From: Terebella lapidaria
Lineage: Eukaryota > Annelida > Polychaeta > Terebellida > Terebellidae
Direction of reading: 5' to 3'
DNA length: 64,000 bases
Assembly (NCBI GenBank): GCA_949152475.1
Contig: OX424555.1
Location: 10,496,868-10,560,867 of the forward strand
The translations under genes were made by a program, and so were the position numbers. The notes beneath the pieces are model-generated. The model was not told the origin of the DNA. It ran no database searches and saw nothing but the letters and a program-made list of their open reading frames with translations. Below, piece after piece: positions 12,175 through 25,125 of this stretch. Each line of letters opens with the position of its first letter. Position 1 is the stretch's first letter.

Positions 12175-13614
12175 ATGGATGGATTCCCAGTGGAGCCACA
12201 TGGATGGTGGAGCGACCATGCAGCTAGCCCTGCCTCCTATGTACGGGGTCATGGCACTGGGACTGTGCCTGAACAGCCTCCCCTGTTGCCAGAGACGGGG
12301 GATTCAGTACCACCAGTGAGTGGCAGTGGCACTTACGGACAGACAGGTTATGCTGCAGGAGCAACACTCTATGGTGATGTGCTGGAGGGTGAGGTGTGTG
12401 GCATGCGCGGTGCAGCTGGCGGTAGGCCTGCAGTACCACAGCGGAAGCGCCCAAAGTTGGCTCCCAGGCCGAAGCCATATCTGGCAGATCATGGCAGGGA
12501 TCTTGGTGGTGACCTCTATGCAAGGCAGCGGGCTGTCAAGCATATGTCCCATCAAGTGTCTGTGAATGCCGATATTGTTGAGGGGAGTGTAGGCCGAGGT
12601 CCTGTTGATATGGGAAGGATATCCCAGAGAGTGTGGCCACCAAGTGGAGCCTCTTCTGGTGATCGGCCTGGTAGGAGCCACAGTGAGAGAGATCCTCAGC
12701 AGCTCAGGACAAGTGGGTCTGGCCATCAGTATTCCAGACGTAGACCTTATTTCACCAGTTTCACTGGTAAGGAACGATGGACTGTCTGGTTCAACAGGTT
12801 CCAGGACGTGACTGAGGAACTGGGCTGGAACGAGGAGGAGCGACATGTGGAGCTGTTGTCAAAATTAGAAGGTGTGGCAGGGGAGTTTGTGTTTGGGCAG
12901 CTGCCCAGGAAAACACGTATGGACTATAAGTCCCTCGTGAGTGAACTGGCTCTCAGGTTCAGGGTGGTTGAAACAGCAAAGTCATTTGCTGTTAGGTTTA
13001 GTAACCGCTGCCAGAAACCATCTGAACCTGTAGAGGAGTATGCTGCCAAACTCAAGTACTTGTATGACAAGGCCCACCCCTCCAGAGATCGCCAGACACG
13101 TCAGGAGGACCTGTTGAGGAGGTTCTTGGATGGGCTCCAGGACGAGAGAGCGAGCTGGCAGGTCGAGTATGTGAAGGACCCCAAGAACATTGATAAGGCT
13201 GTCTATGAGGTGGTCAGCTACATGGAGACCTGGTGCCGGAATGGCTCTCAGTCAAGGAGGAATGCTCACACTGTGCAGGAGACCTGTAAGGAGCAACATG
13301 GCGAACGTGCTCGGAGGCTGTTGAGGAGTGAACAGAGGAGCCACAAAGAGGAGGCCAAGACTCAAGGGGAGCAGGGCATGATGGGTGTCCTGCAGGAAAT
13401 CCTGGAAGCTCTGCAACAACGGCAGTCTGATGGATGGTCATCAGATGACCACCACATGGACAGACAATTTGGTGCCAGGAAAAACTGTTATGGCTGTGGT
13501 CTGGAGGGCGTGTTGGTGCGCGTTGGTGTCAGGATTCAGGTGGCAAAATCTGCTGACCACCCAAATGGGCAAGGGCTCGCTCCAGTGGCCATGGGGCAGC
13601 CCAATCAGCAGTGA
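12175..13614 (+). CDS. gag: Gag polyprotein of Ty3/gypsy-type element, pol deleted
   Basis: This 479-residue frame encodes a retrotransposon capsid protein. Residues 1-190 are rich in G, P, S and R and look disordered, with a basic patch near 90-100. Residues about 195-350 match the Ty3-type Gag fold pattern: the W/F-rich start around 201-210, then a helix-rich region with LxxRF and EEYAxKLKYLY-like segments. A nucleocapsid zinc knuckle begins at C438-x2-C441, but its His and last Cys are missing. Reading continues into 35 unrelated residues, so the knuckle and all of pol seem lost by a deletion near 13,510. The first ATG of the frame was taken as the start. Capsid assembly may remain possible; RNA binding by the knuckle should be impaired. 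Confidence 0.85.
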   Translation: MDGFPVEPHGWWSDHAASPASYVRGHGTGTVPEQPPLLPETGDSVPPVSGSGTYGQTGYAAGATLYGDVLEGEVCGMRGAAGGRPAVPQRKRPKLAPRPKPYLADHGRDLGGDLYARQRAVKHMSHQVSVNADIVEGSVGRGPVDMGRISQRVWPPSGASSGDRPGRSHSERDPQQLRTSGSGHQYSRRRPYFTSFTGKERWTVWFNRFQDVTEELGWNEEERHVELLSKLEGVAGEFVFGQLPRKTRMDYKSLVSELALRFRVVETAKSFAVRFSNRCQKPSEPVEEYAAKLKYLYDKAHPSRDRQTRQEDLLRRFLDGLQDERASWQVEYVKDPKNIDKAVYEVVSYMETWCRNGSQSRRNAHTVQETCKEQHGERARRLLRSEQRSHKEEAKTQGEQGMMGVLQEILEALQQRQSDGWSSDDHHMDRQFGARKNCYGCGLEGVLVRVGVRIQVAKSADHPNGQGLAPVAMGQPNQQ

Positions 13615-14035
13615 CAGGCCAGATCAATGAGTTTGTGGAGCAAACTTTACCTACGACCATCAGGAGTCGATCACAACCATCGAGGCCGAAGTTTTATCAA
13701 AGAGGCTAGCCACTGATCTGTAAGCGACCCTGGTTTGACGAGGACGACGCTGTAGGTGAACCCGATGGACGTGTGGCTAGACTAGCTGGGAACCCGGAGG
13801 GCCATCTCTTCGTAGGAATATCTGTTGAGCTCCGCGTCGTCGAGGATTCAGTGGTGTCATCGTGGACACCTGTTGTTGGACATTCTGGAGGGTTTTGTGT
13901 GAATATTTTGTGTTGTATGTGCATGTTATTGTGTGTGAATGTATTGTTTTGTGTATTTCCATGTTTTGTTTATATGTCATATATCATTTTGCTTGTAGTT
14001 ATGTGGGGACACTTTTAATTACAAGCGGGGAGTAG
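13615..14035 (+). pseudogene. Residual 3' internal region of gag-only element
   Basis: Between the gag stop and the 3' LTR lies a short tail with fragmentary open frames (for example 13,773-14,018). I recognise no pol domain. The end, ttacaagcggggagtag just before 14,036, is the purine-rich 3' border expected to prime plus-strand synthesis. Confidence 0.55.
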
Positions 14036-15207
14036 TGTGACAATTAGGTCTCTGGGGGTAGGCACTTTGCCTGAGATCTGACCAATTTTCGTAGGAGGGC
14101 AGTCATATCCACACTTGGGGTTGGTTGTTGATAGAAGTCAACACAAGTTTATTACGATGGCTCATTAATCTGAGCATAGTTGATGCAGTTTATACAATTT
14201 TCCCGTGATTTAGTTTGTTTATGTTTTGCCGGCTGCCGGCCGTATCCCATGCGGTTTTATTGCATTCGCTAGGGGGCGCTACGGTCAATTTGTTTACCTT
14301 TTGGCCGGCCGCTTCGAGAGTGATTTTAATGCCTGGGAGGCGTAATTATCTCAACCTATACATTTATTTATGGGGCAGGGTGTGGGAATTCTTTGGGGAA
14401 ACATAATTTAGGGGATGTTAGGGCATATTTCTTTAGTTATTTAGATTTTACAGTGAGCAATTCTAGCGTGGCTAAACCGGAAGTGGAGAGGCTATTAACG
14501 CCTGGCATTCTGGGAATTCTGGCCTCAATCTGAGCCAGAATATTGCATAATTGACCCCTGAACCCGATCTGGGTCACCGTGACCTGGTTCTGGAGCCAGT
14601 GTATTTAAGCAGCGCTCCCAGGGGAGATTTTCAGTCTGCAGCCCAGCGGGGCAAGGAGCAACACCTGGCACAGGAGATCGACCAGCAGGGCTATAGGAGC
14701 TACACATATGATCTGGAGCAACACTTAATGAATTGGAGCTACATATTGCCTGGAGATACATCTTGGAGCTACAGTTATATACATGGGAGCCACAAACATT
14801 CGGGTTATTTTAGGCCAGTAAAGGTGGATAACATATTTTGGGACATAATACTTTAGGCCAAGTTAGGCAACGGTATCTCAGGATGGGATTTTGGACACAT
14901 ATATTTTCTGGGCCACATTTAGGCAGTTTTAAGTCGAGTTAGGCCTGGCAAATAGTTATGTTCTGGGTATACATTGAGGCCTTTTGAGGCAGAGAATTTT
15001 TGGGGCTGTGTTTTATGCCCATTGATGAATAGTTATTTGGATTATATACATATTTTGTGTGATTTGGAAACTTTATATATTTTATGTCGGATGTAAATAA
15101 AGCATGTAAGACTGTACATGGTGTTGTGTGTATGAGTCATCATCTCGCTGCTGCTCTGGTGCAAGATTTGAAGGAAAAGACAGACGCTCGCTCGGTTAAC
15201 CGTTACA
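14036..15207 (+). repeat. 3' LTR of gag-only element
   Basis: It is almost identical to 10,794-11,966. The differences are about nine substitutions and one single-base T-run length change. It is followed by the target duplication TATG at 15,208-15,211. Confidence 0.88.
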
Positions 15208-15211
15208 TATG

Positions 15212-16544
15212 CAATTCAGATTTACGTATGGGAAACTACTTGCAGATTGGTGTCCCAAAAAGTTATTTATATTAATCTAAGTTTGAATGGAAGGCGAACT
15301 GCAACGAATGTAAGTATCAATCTATTACCGCCAATACAGCCAAATTATGATGATTCCAACAACAAACATAAAATACAACATTTTGCAATAGAAACAAAGC
15401 CCGACCAATTACTTTATCAAAAGACATACTGGCGTCATCAGGGCAGACAGTGTGGTAAATGTAGTTGTTTCTACTATACACCTGATTGAAAAGAACCTGA
15501 CCTAAACGAACTTACCTTTTCGTGAAAATCGGCCAAGATTGGTGGGGTTCTTTACACTGGTGGGGTTCGGTGACATTTTCGTTGTTCACCTTTGAGGTCG
15601 CAGGGCTGCCACCAACGATTTCTACTACATTCGTGGCACCAAATTTGTAATGTATTACAACGATACAAGCTACAGAATAGTAGGAATGGAAAGTGTTAAG
15701 AATATGTCCGGAGGAAATGTTTTGCTGGGTTTTTTTATTCATGAATTATTATCTCGCCTATTATTCCCCAGTGCTCGAGTCTCCACTCCAGGATTTTTCA
15801 TGCGTATATCCTATTCTATGTGCGATTCTAATATGATTCTATTACATCAGCGTTATATCAGCGTGTGCAAAAAATCACTGCATGGGCAAACAGAGTGACA
15901 ATATTTGCGACCCCCGCTGTACCACACAAACATCCCTGACATATGACATGAGACATTGTGAACTACAGTTCACAGCATAGTAAACGGGCGAAGCCCGCAC
16001 AATAGCGCGCAACGTATGTCCACCGTGGAATCACTCCCTGCCCGTCACTGACCTCGCAAAACGGAACCAGCAGAAATTAGTGCGTTTTTAGTATATCCGG
16101 GCCCGGGGTCCGGACAAAACAATGAACAACAAAAGAACTGCAATGCGGAACGATCTGAAAGAAAATGCTATGATTTCAGTAGAAATGTAATGATACACTT
16201 TGGAACAATTAGGAAGAATCAGAGATAATTAAAAAAAAAATGGCAATGTATATATTTGGTGTAATCCGATCGAAAAAAATATAAGGTTGGCGTTATTTAT
16301 TTATTTATTTATATACCATATATTATACTGCTATTTTCATGAATTACGCGCTCAACAGCACTTTGCAACACAAGATACCGATTAGGTGTTAATTTCTCAC
16401 TAGCTGGTCAGCTCTTAACAAAATGGTCTAGTTTTGTTCATATCTGACTCACTCGTGAAAGTTCAAAATATTCGTGTCATGTCTATATCATGTCTATATT
16501 CAGAAAGATGTATTACCCAACGTACCAACTATTATTCCTGTGGT
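15212..16544. repeat. E2 interior, right part
   Basis: The host repeat resumes here: 15,212-15,310 matches 3,700-3,800, and 15,310-15,450 matches 4,111-4,270. The part 15,900-16,080 has no counterpart that I noticed. A (TTTA)n run lies near 16,285-16,305. No gene is seen. Confidence 0.55.
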
Positions 16545-16662
16545 TTTGTCACAGTTGATTTCATCATCTCAATAATCGTGTCTACCTCTAAAAGCATCCT
16601 GACAGGAATATTAGCAGTGACATCTGTAGTATTTAGGCTGGTCAGAGATGTGGGCAGGTAGG

Positions 16663-16730
16663 GTGTGCTATAGTGGTAAGGTAGTAAGTGCTATAGTGGT
16701 AAGGTGGTAAGTGTGCTATAGTGGTAAGGA
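16663..16730. repeat. Short tandem expansion in block P (about 23-27 bp x 3)
   Basis: Three near-identical units containing gtgctatagtggtaaggt follow one another. The other copies of block P (4,849; 32,030; 41,115) have a single unit, so the expansion is private to E2. Confidence 0.7.
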
Positions 16731-17943
16731 TACCATTGACTAGAACCTGACCTGGGACCTTGGCCATCACACGGTCACATCTTGTCGTAAATAGGCATCT
16801 CCCTGAAGCCATCAGGATTTCTGCCACATGACAAAAATAGGTACAAACTGTCGGGCTCAATGTGGCAATTAATTCTAGACGAGGGTGACGTGTCTAACTG
16901 TCTTGTAATAGCCACATCCGATATCCTTGATTTTAGGAGGAATTTGGTTGTCTTAACCAGAGGTTACTCTCACAAACACGATTCGAATAAAACAACTTTC
17001 AATTGGAATCAGTGTGTGTTAGATGAATCTAACACAGGCCAGTGAATACTAATGGCCGATGTCATGAACCAAACTGCTTTGGAAATTGATTAGTAACATT
17101 CTTCTTAAGTGGATAGAGCAAAGCAGACTCTCTACCAATTTGTACCACCTAAAAAGTCTATCATATTCCCCAGGATTCACACGCTGACGTGCGATAACCC
17201 TCGCTATTTCAAGTAGTTTTGTATCTGTGATGAATACGGAGACGTATTGTCACTGTTCATTTCTCAATGCTCGTACCACCACAGGGCTAATTTGGCAATC
17301 CTTTGTGGCACTGGTATGACTGGGCTTTCATATGTTTTAAGGAGAACCGTATTGAAGATGACAGCACAACATAGACACTAGCCAGTCTGTCATGTGACCA
17401 ATGTGACGTATGTACGTGCTTTCGAGTCATGTTCTCGCTATATATCTTGTGTTATCTGGTGGTAAACAGCCCACGGACACCAATCCTCGCCACAGAAAAA
17501 TGATCAGTTACAGTCTTTGCCCAGCATATTTCTCTGACCATGGCTATTGTCATGTAATTGAATTTTGATCCCGATCTAACCCCGATGATCTGGCAACTGT
17601 CAGCATGCAGTGTAGAAGTTTGGTTTATTGATCTATGGGACACAATGTTAGTAACATAAGGGAATGTAGGTGGAGTCCAGAATCTACCAATGTTGCTCCT
17701 TCTACAACTTTGTGACAAGTGACGGAGATGTTGGCGATAAGGGGATACATTACATTGATCTGACTCACCATATTTTCGAGTATTGGGTCATTTTGCCATC
17801 AATGGCTATTATCAATATTTTGCTCAAATCAACCAAATAAAAAATACATTATTTAGTAGGCCTATAGATCAATAAGACTGATGTTCTGTGTGTTAACATT
17901 CACTGAACTGCGAGGACATTGGAGTGTCTGAAATAACCTTCCT

Positions 17944-18027
17944 CACAGGAAGCTTAGACAAGTAATAGATTGTCTAAGACTTGCATGCCCTCTGGGCCTT
18001 TCAAGTGAAATAAAAATTCAAATTCAA
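17944..18027 (+). mobile_element. Very short LINE 3' end inserted in E2 arm
   Basis: About 84 bp are present here but absent from the matching place in E1 (6,072-6,080). The insert has a 9-bp hairpin (cttagacaa / ttgtctaag, 17,953-17,978) and ends in an aattcaaattcaaa tail, like the 3' stem-loop and short-repeat tail of a 5'-truncated LINE. The clade cannot be assigned from this length. Confidence 0.45.
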
Positions 18028-19880
18028 AGACATTGGGTGGAACAGAATCCGTTGACATGGACACGTAGCATGTCCTGGCTTGAGACATTCTGGTTGTGCC
18101 ATGAACTTCATAATCTTAGCTCAGTGTTGTTCTGTTCTTCATCAACCACAGCCATGGAGTATCATTTTGTAAATTATTCAAACATTCAAACAAGACAGAT
18201 TGTTAACTATTGTACAAGTACATGTGATCATGAAGTACATGTTTGATAAATCTCTCGATGATATATTTCATCCATTGATTTAATCTATATGTTATCCGCA
18301 TCATGTGCACATGTCTACTACAAACCTTTTTGCTAGCTACCCTGCTGAAGTAAGAATACATACATGTAACATAACTTATGATTTTCTCATCTGTATTATA
18401 AACATACCCTTGTTTTCATTCCAAACAATCAGTGCAGTGGCGCGCATTATGACTATGTTCGTGTTATGGTTATAATCATAGACGGTTTGTTATTCATTAA
18501 CACGAATATCACAGTGTATGAGCCGTCAAACGTCAATAAATATCGAGGATGTGTCTAATATCCTGGGACTATATATGAAATAAGCAGTCATATCAATGAA
18601 GACAGATGGGAAATCCACAGCTTTTCCACAGAGTTCATATGGCCGGAAATATGGGGAAAACATGACAATGAATGCATGTTGAATACATATGATTGTACTA
18701 TGAACCTTTTACTGGCAATGCAACACGATTTTGATGATGCCAACAAACCAAAATTTTGGAATAGAAATAAAGCGACTAAATATTCTAACCAAAGACAGTT
18801 AATGTAGGTATAAATAATGGGCGTGAGGTTCTTCATGACTTGACGGGAAGACAGGAAGTTCGTTTTTAATTATTGCTAGTACACTGATGTTGACTTTATC
18901 TAATGGCATGATCGACCTGGCAGTAGGCGTTAACCTTGAAATGTCATTTATCATTTCTCTAATCATTGCATGATATACAAAATGTAATAAGTACAGCTCG
19001 TGTATTATACACCAGATATGTATTGATGTTGTTGGCGGTCACATATGCATCAGAGACGCGGAACACAGAGTAATGAAATGGCCTAGCACTAATTCTAAAA
19101 AGGAAGTAGTCGTTTTACAATGATCACATTGTAGCAAAACAAACCTGAGATGAACACGAAACAATATAATGTACTGGTGTACATAAGATGTCAAACCTTA
19201 AGTCGGATAATGAATTGTTTATTCAGTGGGATACTTGATATAAAGCTTACATTATAAAATCAGCTAAACCGGTTTGAAACCTGAGGGTTTCAGTATCCCA
19301 TTTTTTTTATCATATAAACACCATTTCCTTAATGGAATACCCGACATGGCTTCGTCTGGTAGAATTTGTTATTCATATACTCCTCTGTTTGGAAGTTATA
19401 TGTATACATAGGTGATAGGTGAGTGATAAATTCACGGCGCCTCGATTAGCAAAGGAGGAGAAGTTTTCACTCGTGTGCACAGATACTGTATTAGCGACCA
19501 GGACCTAAAATAAGGCAACTTCCTGGAACGATTCTAGTCTCTAATATCCTATCATAGGCACCCTGTATAGGAATCTAGTAAACATGATATTTTTGCTGAA
19601 ATTTTGTTGCATTCACCCAAAACACCGAGGTGGTATTTACCAGACACGGAAGTTGATACCTCATGGGTATCAAACCAGTTTAGCTGACTTGGTGGATTCC
19701 TGCAGTCCGAATATGAGTTCAATATGTCTATCCAAACATTTGACATCTGGTTGATGCCATTAATCGAGCCCCGAGTCATTTGCCTCGAAACAGAGGGGTA
19801 CTGACGTCCGCTTCACCGCTGAGAGATAATACTAAATCACGTTCAACATGTTAAAGTGGTTATGGAAGGCATTATCTAGG

Positions 19881-21230
19881 CTATTTGAGACAGCTGTTTA
19901 TCTCTTTACACGTCGCATTCGGGCGTAAATCTGAAAAAAAATATTGTCTGCTGGCCACCGTTTGGGTCGAGTAGATGGTTTGGCATCAGACAGTTTCTAG
20001 GTTTCGTAAAATGCCACCCGGCTTCCTCTCGCACGATATTAATTTTACGAAGTGCCATTATTAGTGATACTGCACTCAACCAACCCCCACCTATGTCTGA
20101 ATATCGTTATCATAAGCTTCTTTGACAATACAAATTCCATTTTAGTGCCACCTAATCCACACACGAAAAACCAGATGTGCTGTGATTTTCATGTCATACC
20201 AATGAAAATACCATGGGGAAGCCTGGATTTTACCTCATCTCTCTCATACTTACAACACCGCTCTCGCTCGCTCTCTTTCAAGTATTCCATATCCAACGAG
20301 ACCATCAAATATTGCAAGCCCTCGCCCTTTCAGATTTAGTTACTAAAATTAAAGCTGATGACCTTTACATTTTCGATCTGGGCAATAATCAGAGATTTTG
20401 ATCATACGACCATTGATCTTATATCAAATGGTCGGGAATTGGCCAAAGGAAAATGTCAAAAAAAATCATGGGAGAAATAATAAAAGTGGGGTTCTTGCGA
20501 TTTTTTCTACTTTGACCATATTCTCGACCATGACCAGCATTCTGAATACTCACCTCCCGAATTTCGTAAGCTCACTCAGATTTATACTGTATAATTTATG
20601 CTAAATAATCTATCAAAAATCTTCAGTGGTTTTGGAATTACTACGACTTGAAATATTTTAGGAAAAAGTCATCACGGACATAAGCAGAATTATTGCAACT
20701 TTTTGATGTTCAACTTTTCTGTGACATTGATCTGGTCGTTCAATATTGAGTTGTAAAATTTTACAATATTGTTTCTATTTTCGAGGCTTATCTCCTGAAC
20801 AAAAAACGAAAATTGGCTTCACCATCAGGTTTTGAATCTCAGAACATTCGAAAGTCGTGAAATCGTGACCCACAAATTTTCGACCTCGAGCGATAATGGG
20901 GAGTTTTGGTCTTACGGCCATCATTCATACACCATACGATCGGGATTGGCTAAAGAAAAATACAAAAATGAGGAGACAAAGGAGGAGACAGACAGACAAA
21001 CAGGAGACATACCTAACTGCAATACACTCATCCCCGATAGAGAGAGCGATGATGTAAGTATGAGAGAGATGAGGTAAATTCCAGGATTCCCTATCGGGGG
21101 CACGGGTAACAAAATCTTTAACGTAACAAACCATATGTGACCGGTATAGGAATCAATGCTTGAGGCAAAAACTTTCCACGTGTTATATTCCACTTATCTT
21201 TTTACCATGTGGAGAAAATGTTCTGGGAAA
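19881..21230. repeat. Repeat mosaic with a local inverted duplication
   Basis: The parts 20,118-20,310 and 21,120-21,225 match 53,540-53,830, which is continuous there. Between them, 20,985-21,105 is an inverted copy of 20,205-20,280. The stretches 20,380-20,460 and 20,880-20,960 are also alike. This is a rearranged noncoding repeat; no gene is seen. Confidence 0.5.
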
Positions 21231-22516
21231 TAAATGTTGAATGTCTGATGCAGAACCAGCCCCACTTCATGGAAGCACACATTGACGTTTTCATGTGTAT
21301 ATCGACAAATTTGTATCCAATTAATATGATTGATATATAGATAGTGATTTAATGAACCAGTGAATACATATGTTTGTGTACATGAATTGCTAATACGATA
21401 TTGATCACAATAATGTTAAGGCATGGAAGGTGCAAGATCAAGTTTAATTGTCGTTGTGATCCTATAATAGAAGAACATACCTTAATAGAGACCCTCGAGT
21501 CTGTTGTTGTGCTTCTCAATTCAGAATTGTTCAGAATAATGTTCAAACAGCATATATTGTACTTATACTCATATATTGTATATATATATATATATATATG
21601 TATTTATATATTTTGATTTAAACATCATATCATATCAAGTAAGAAATTCACCCAAAAAATTCACACACAAAACTTTTTACATATCTTAATGTTGAAAGTC
21701 TTGCATTAGAGCATATCTCTTCTTTTTGGACAAATGCTGCATATAGATTGTTATTTGTTCTTTCAGTCACTTCCATGTGTGTATGCACAAATGACAGCAG
21801 AAATCCAAAACCTCGAATTGTGCAACTCTATGATATTTGATTAATTTCGGGGGAAAATCACGAAATTTGAATGTTTTTAAATTTGCTAGGGAAAAATGAT
21901 GGAAGGCGAATAATAACAATATTAGGGTGCAAAATGATTGGTGATTGTGTTGGTCAACATCCGTTTCATTGCAACCAGCTAGCTCAATCTGTTTCACCAA
22001 TGTAAGGTTGAGTTGGTGACATATAAATAAATATGTATTATTCTGATGTTTATTTAAGTTTGTTGGTAAAATTAATCGATTTTATCAAAATAAACTTTCT
22101 GGTGTCATTTTGAGAAACATGTCTATAAAGTACAGACAGAGGATTCAGCACTATAGCCCGCATGTAAAAACACATGTCTTCTATTGTACGTCTATTATGA
22201 TGCCACTCTCAAGATGGTCTAAGACTTTTGGTCCCCACTGTACTTTCGAAAAGTTGAAACGATATAAAAGTGAAAAATCCAATAACATTTTCATCAATCC
22301 AGGACCTAGGCAGTTGAATGCCTCACGAAGGATTCGAAAAAAAAAAACAATTGGTCTGAGCATTCAGGTATTCCTGAATACAATCTCCTCAAATTATTTA
22401 AGTTTTATATGAACCATTGGGCTGTTTGTTAATAGACCTTTTGATAGACCCTTTCAATTTCAAACAAGACAAAAAAAAATGTTCGTTCCTTTGTTTTAAA
22501 AAAAACGGCTACCTAA
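21231..22516. other. AT-rich noncoding stretch with TA microsatellite
   Basis: A (TA)n run lies at about 21,577-21,600. Otherwise I see only short random open frames and no counterpart elsewhere in the window. Confidence 0.5.
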
Positions 22517-23100
22517 GGGCCTGAAAACCCGGGATTTTCGTGTTGGACCAATATCTCATGAAATACACTTTATGCAGTGTTTGTGTGCCAATAAATGTAT
22601 CAGGGCCATGAAATACCTTTATATCCATTCAATGAAAACATTTGGATGGTCTACAGGACTATTTTTTGGTATATTCTGAGTTTACATAGTCAAATATGGG
22701 AGATTTCTGGCAACATCTGGCAACTTCATAAATCACTGATATACCGTCATCAGTAAATGGGTATACATTGTTGCAGGTAATATTATTTATCTGAGATCGT
22801 TGATCAACTGTCAGAGGCATATTTAACATCAAGGGTGATATTTTCCAAAGAAAAAATAATGGTTCTAAAAACAATCATGTTCGAGAGCAGTTTGCTGACC
22901 CAGGTAAAGGTAGCCAGAAATCTCTCACATTTGGTTACTAAACTGGAAAATATATCAACTGTATCCAATGTAGACTACTCAAAATGTTTCCATACAATGG
23001 CTATGAGGGTCCCACATGGCTCTGACACATTTATTGGCACATACACACTGTATTTCACGAGATATTAGCCCAACACGAAAATCCCGGTTTTTCAGGCCGT
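22517..23100. repeat. Fold-back element of about 0.58 kb
   Basis: The left arm from 22,517 (ggcctgaaaacccgggattt) reappears inverted at the right end, 23,060-23,098. The match continues inward through the aatatctc.tgaaatacac and gccaataaatgt strings. Arms are about 150-250 bp with decreasing similarity toward the centre. No target duplication was found. Noncoding. Confidence 0.7.
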
Positions 23101-25122
23101 TCGGTGACCTGTTTTTTTGCATGTACTAGTTCCAAGCTGTAAGCGCAAACTAAGCAAGTTCCTTTGTGATTTAAGTAATGTCAAATTTGCCCCAAGACCA
23201 ATCTACTTATATAATATATGTCCAGTCTCCAGAGAGATCGCGTTACAAATATGAAATGACATTGAAGGGCTTTTCTGAATAGCCAGGTCATGTACAGCGT
23301 TGTACACGACCTGGCTACTCAATAAAACTCCTTCAAATATCATGTCATTGACATTTCGCTTGTACACATTTTGTGTCAAACACAATTGCAGTGTCTCAGG
23401 AGATGAAATACATTTTGTCATGCAACCATATATTGGGGTTCATTTGTTACAACAAAATTAAACGAAAATATATCTGAAATATGTTGTGAATTCTTTGTCG
23501 TTGATGCATGTGTGATCATCTTTCATCTATAACTTGTCATTATAAGAGGCTAAAGTCTGATTTCGTATCCCCATTCCATACATAACAACTAATAGATATA
23601 CAGCTTTGCCTTGAAGATTGAAGAGTGTCGCTTCGATCATATTCAACGGAGTGTTACACGAAGACCCGTTCTATGGTAAACATTACCGGGATTGTTGAAC
23701 AGCACGATTGATAATGGTAAATCATCACTCAAGGTGAACATCCTGGAAGAGCTGAGGGTATGGTCACAAGCAAAGAGCCTGAAACTTTGATGACATCTAG
23801 CTGAAGAAGATATTTCTTATCACGATTTTAATCCTAGTATCCTAGGATCCTAGTATAATGCCGAGTGGGAGTTGAATGGGATGAACACAGAATAGTATTA
23901 CATGGCCACGCTGTAAAACCGATAAGTTGACTGATGTGGCGACAAAAACCATCAGAAATATGAACAACAAGTCATTTCATTACCGTAATGAGGTTTATCT
24001 ACTTAAGATAGAAAACTTTCGACCCGGTGATGAAGGCCTTTGAAGATGACAGAACAAAGAGACTGGCACAGTTTACGTCAGCGGTAGATTTTGTTTAGAG
24101 GATTACCAACGAGATCACAGCAGTAGCCAGCGAGACTTCAGCGTCAATCTCAGGATTTATAAATAGGATGACAACAGGTGCGTTGTTTATAGGGGGTCAA
24201 GGGGCATTGGAAAGTGCTTATCGCATCTATTTACAGCACTCCAACAATATACGCGAGCTTTTTATGGAAGGTTGCCATGACGTCTACTGAATCTTGAATG
24301 TTCAGATATTTATGCCTTGGTGAGAGCATAACATTGTGAATCTGCATGAGTGTGTATATTAATATTTTAATATTTAATTGAAAGGTTTGTATCGTGTCCT
24401 GTAAACGTTGATGTAAACTTATTGGTGCTCATGACCATAGACTCATATAGCATGTCAAGGTATTCATGTCAAGGTATTCGTCTCGGGTTTGTCCAGTGAT
24501 TGTGGTTTCTTTGTCAAGTGTGCTACATTGTCTGGTGATATGACTACTAACTTACATAACTAGTGCTTGATCATTAAAATGTTACCGTGTACTGAACTGT
24601 ATACTTATCTCTAACCCATGTCTGATCTCATATCGATACATAGTTGGCAGTTGGTGTGACATACACGAGATGTATTCATTACACTTTGTATATCAATGAT
24701 TAGAGAAATGATAAATGGACTTTCAAGGATAACAACTAGTGGTCGATAATACCATTAGGTAAAGTCAACATCAGTGTACTAGCAATAATTACACACGGAC
24801 TTCATGCCTTCCTGCAAGATGTTCCTCAAGTCAAACATCCGGGCGAGCAAAAACCCATTATGTATATTATCCAATATGGATATATCTTGATTGCATTTGT
24901 TGTCGTGTTTTCAGCCACTTAGCATTGCAGATATACGAACCCGGGAAATGCTCATTTCGTATATAGTCCCAGTATAGTAGACCCACCCTCAATATATATT
25001 GATGTTGGAGCGTTCATACGCTGTGATATCCATGTTAATGAATAATAAACCATCTATGATTACAACCATATCACGACCAGGTTTATGATCCGCTTCACTG
25101 CGTTGATTGTTTAGAATAAAAA
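23101..25122 (-). repeat. E3 outer left arm (segmental duplication, left part)
   Basis: From about 23,300 this stretch matches 37,020-39,454 at roughly nine bases in ten, but lacks about 540 bp present at 38,265-38,812. A hairpin (ccaggtc...gacctgg) sits at 23,288-23,320. The part 24,660-24,800 is the reverse complement of the 18,850-19,010 region of E2. Noncoding. It ends at the LTR insertion point. Confidence 0.65.
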
Positions 25123-25125
25123 CAG

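Larger units (their letters stand above)
10794..15207 (+). mobile_element. Gag-only LTR retrotransposon (Ty3/gypsy-type, nonautonomous)
   Basis: The element has two long LTRs of about 1,172 bp that differ at only about ten positions. It is flanked by a perfect 4-bp target duplication TATG (10,790-10,793 and 15,208-15,211). The internal region (11,967-14,035) is only 2.07 kb. It contains a tRNA-type primer site, one gag frame and a short pol-less tail. Protease, reverse transcriptase, RNase H and integrase are absent, so mobility would need enzymes from a related element. The near-identical LTRs indicate a recent insertion. Host repeat E2 continues across the site (3,690 onward in E1 corresponds to 15,212 onward here). 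Confidence 0.88.
16545..19880 (+). repeat. Right arm of palindromic repeat copy E2
   Basis: Ordered blocks: P (16,545-16,870), O (17,250-17,720), Q-side (17,740-18,170), then 18,240-18,480, 18,840-19,020, 19,260-19,400 and 19,420-19,880. They read as the reverse complement of the E4 left arm (38,510-41,060) and in the same direction as the E4 right arm (44,395-49,880). This 3.3-kb arm is the longest well-matched one not broken by a large insertion. No coding signal is seen. Confidence 0.65.
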
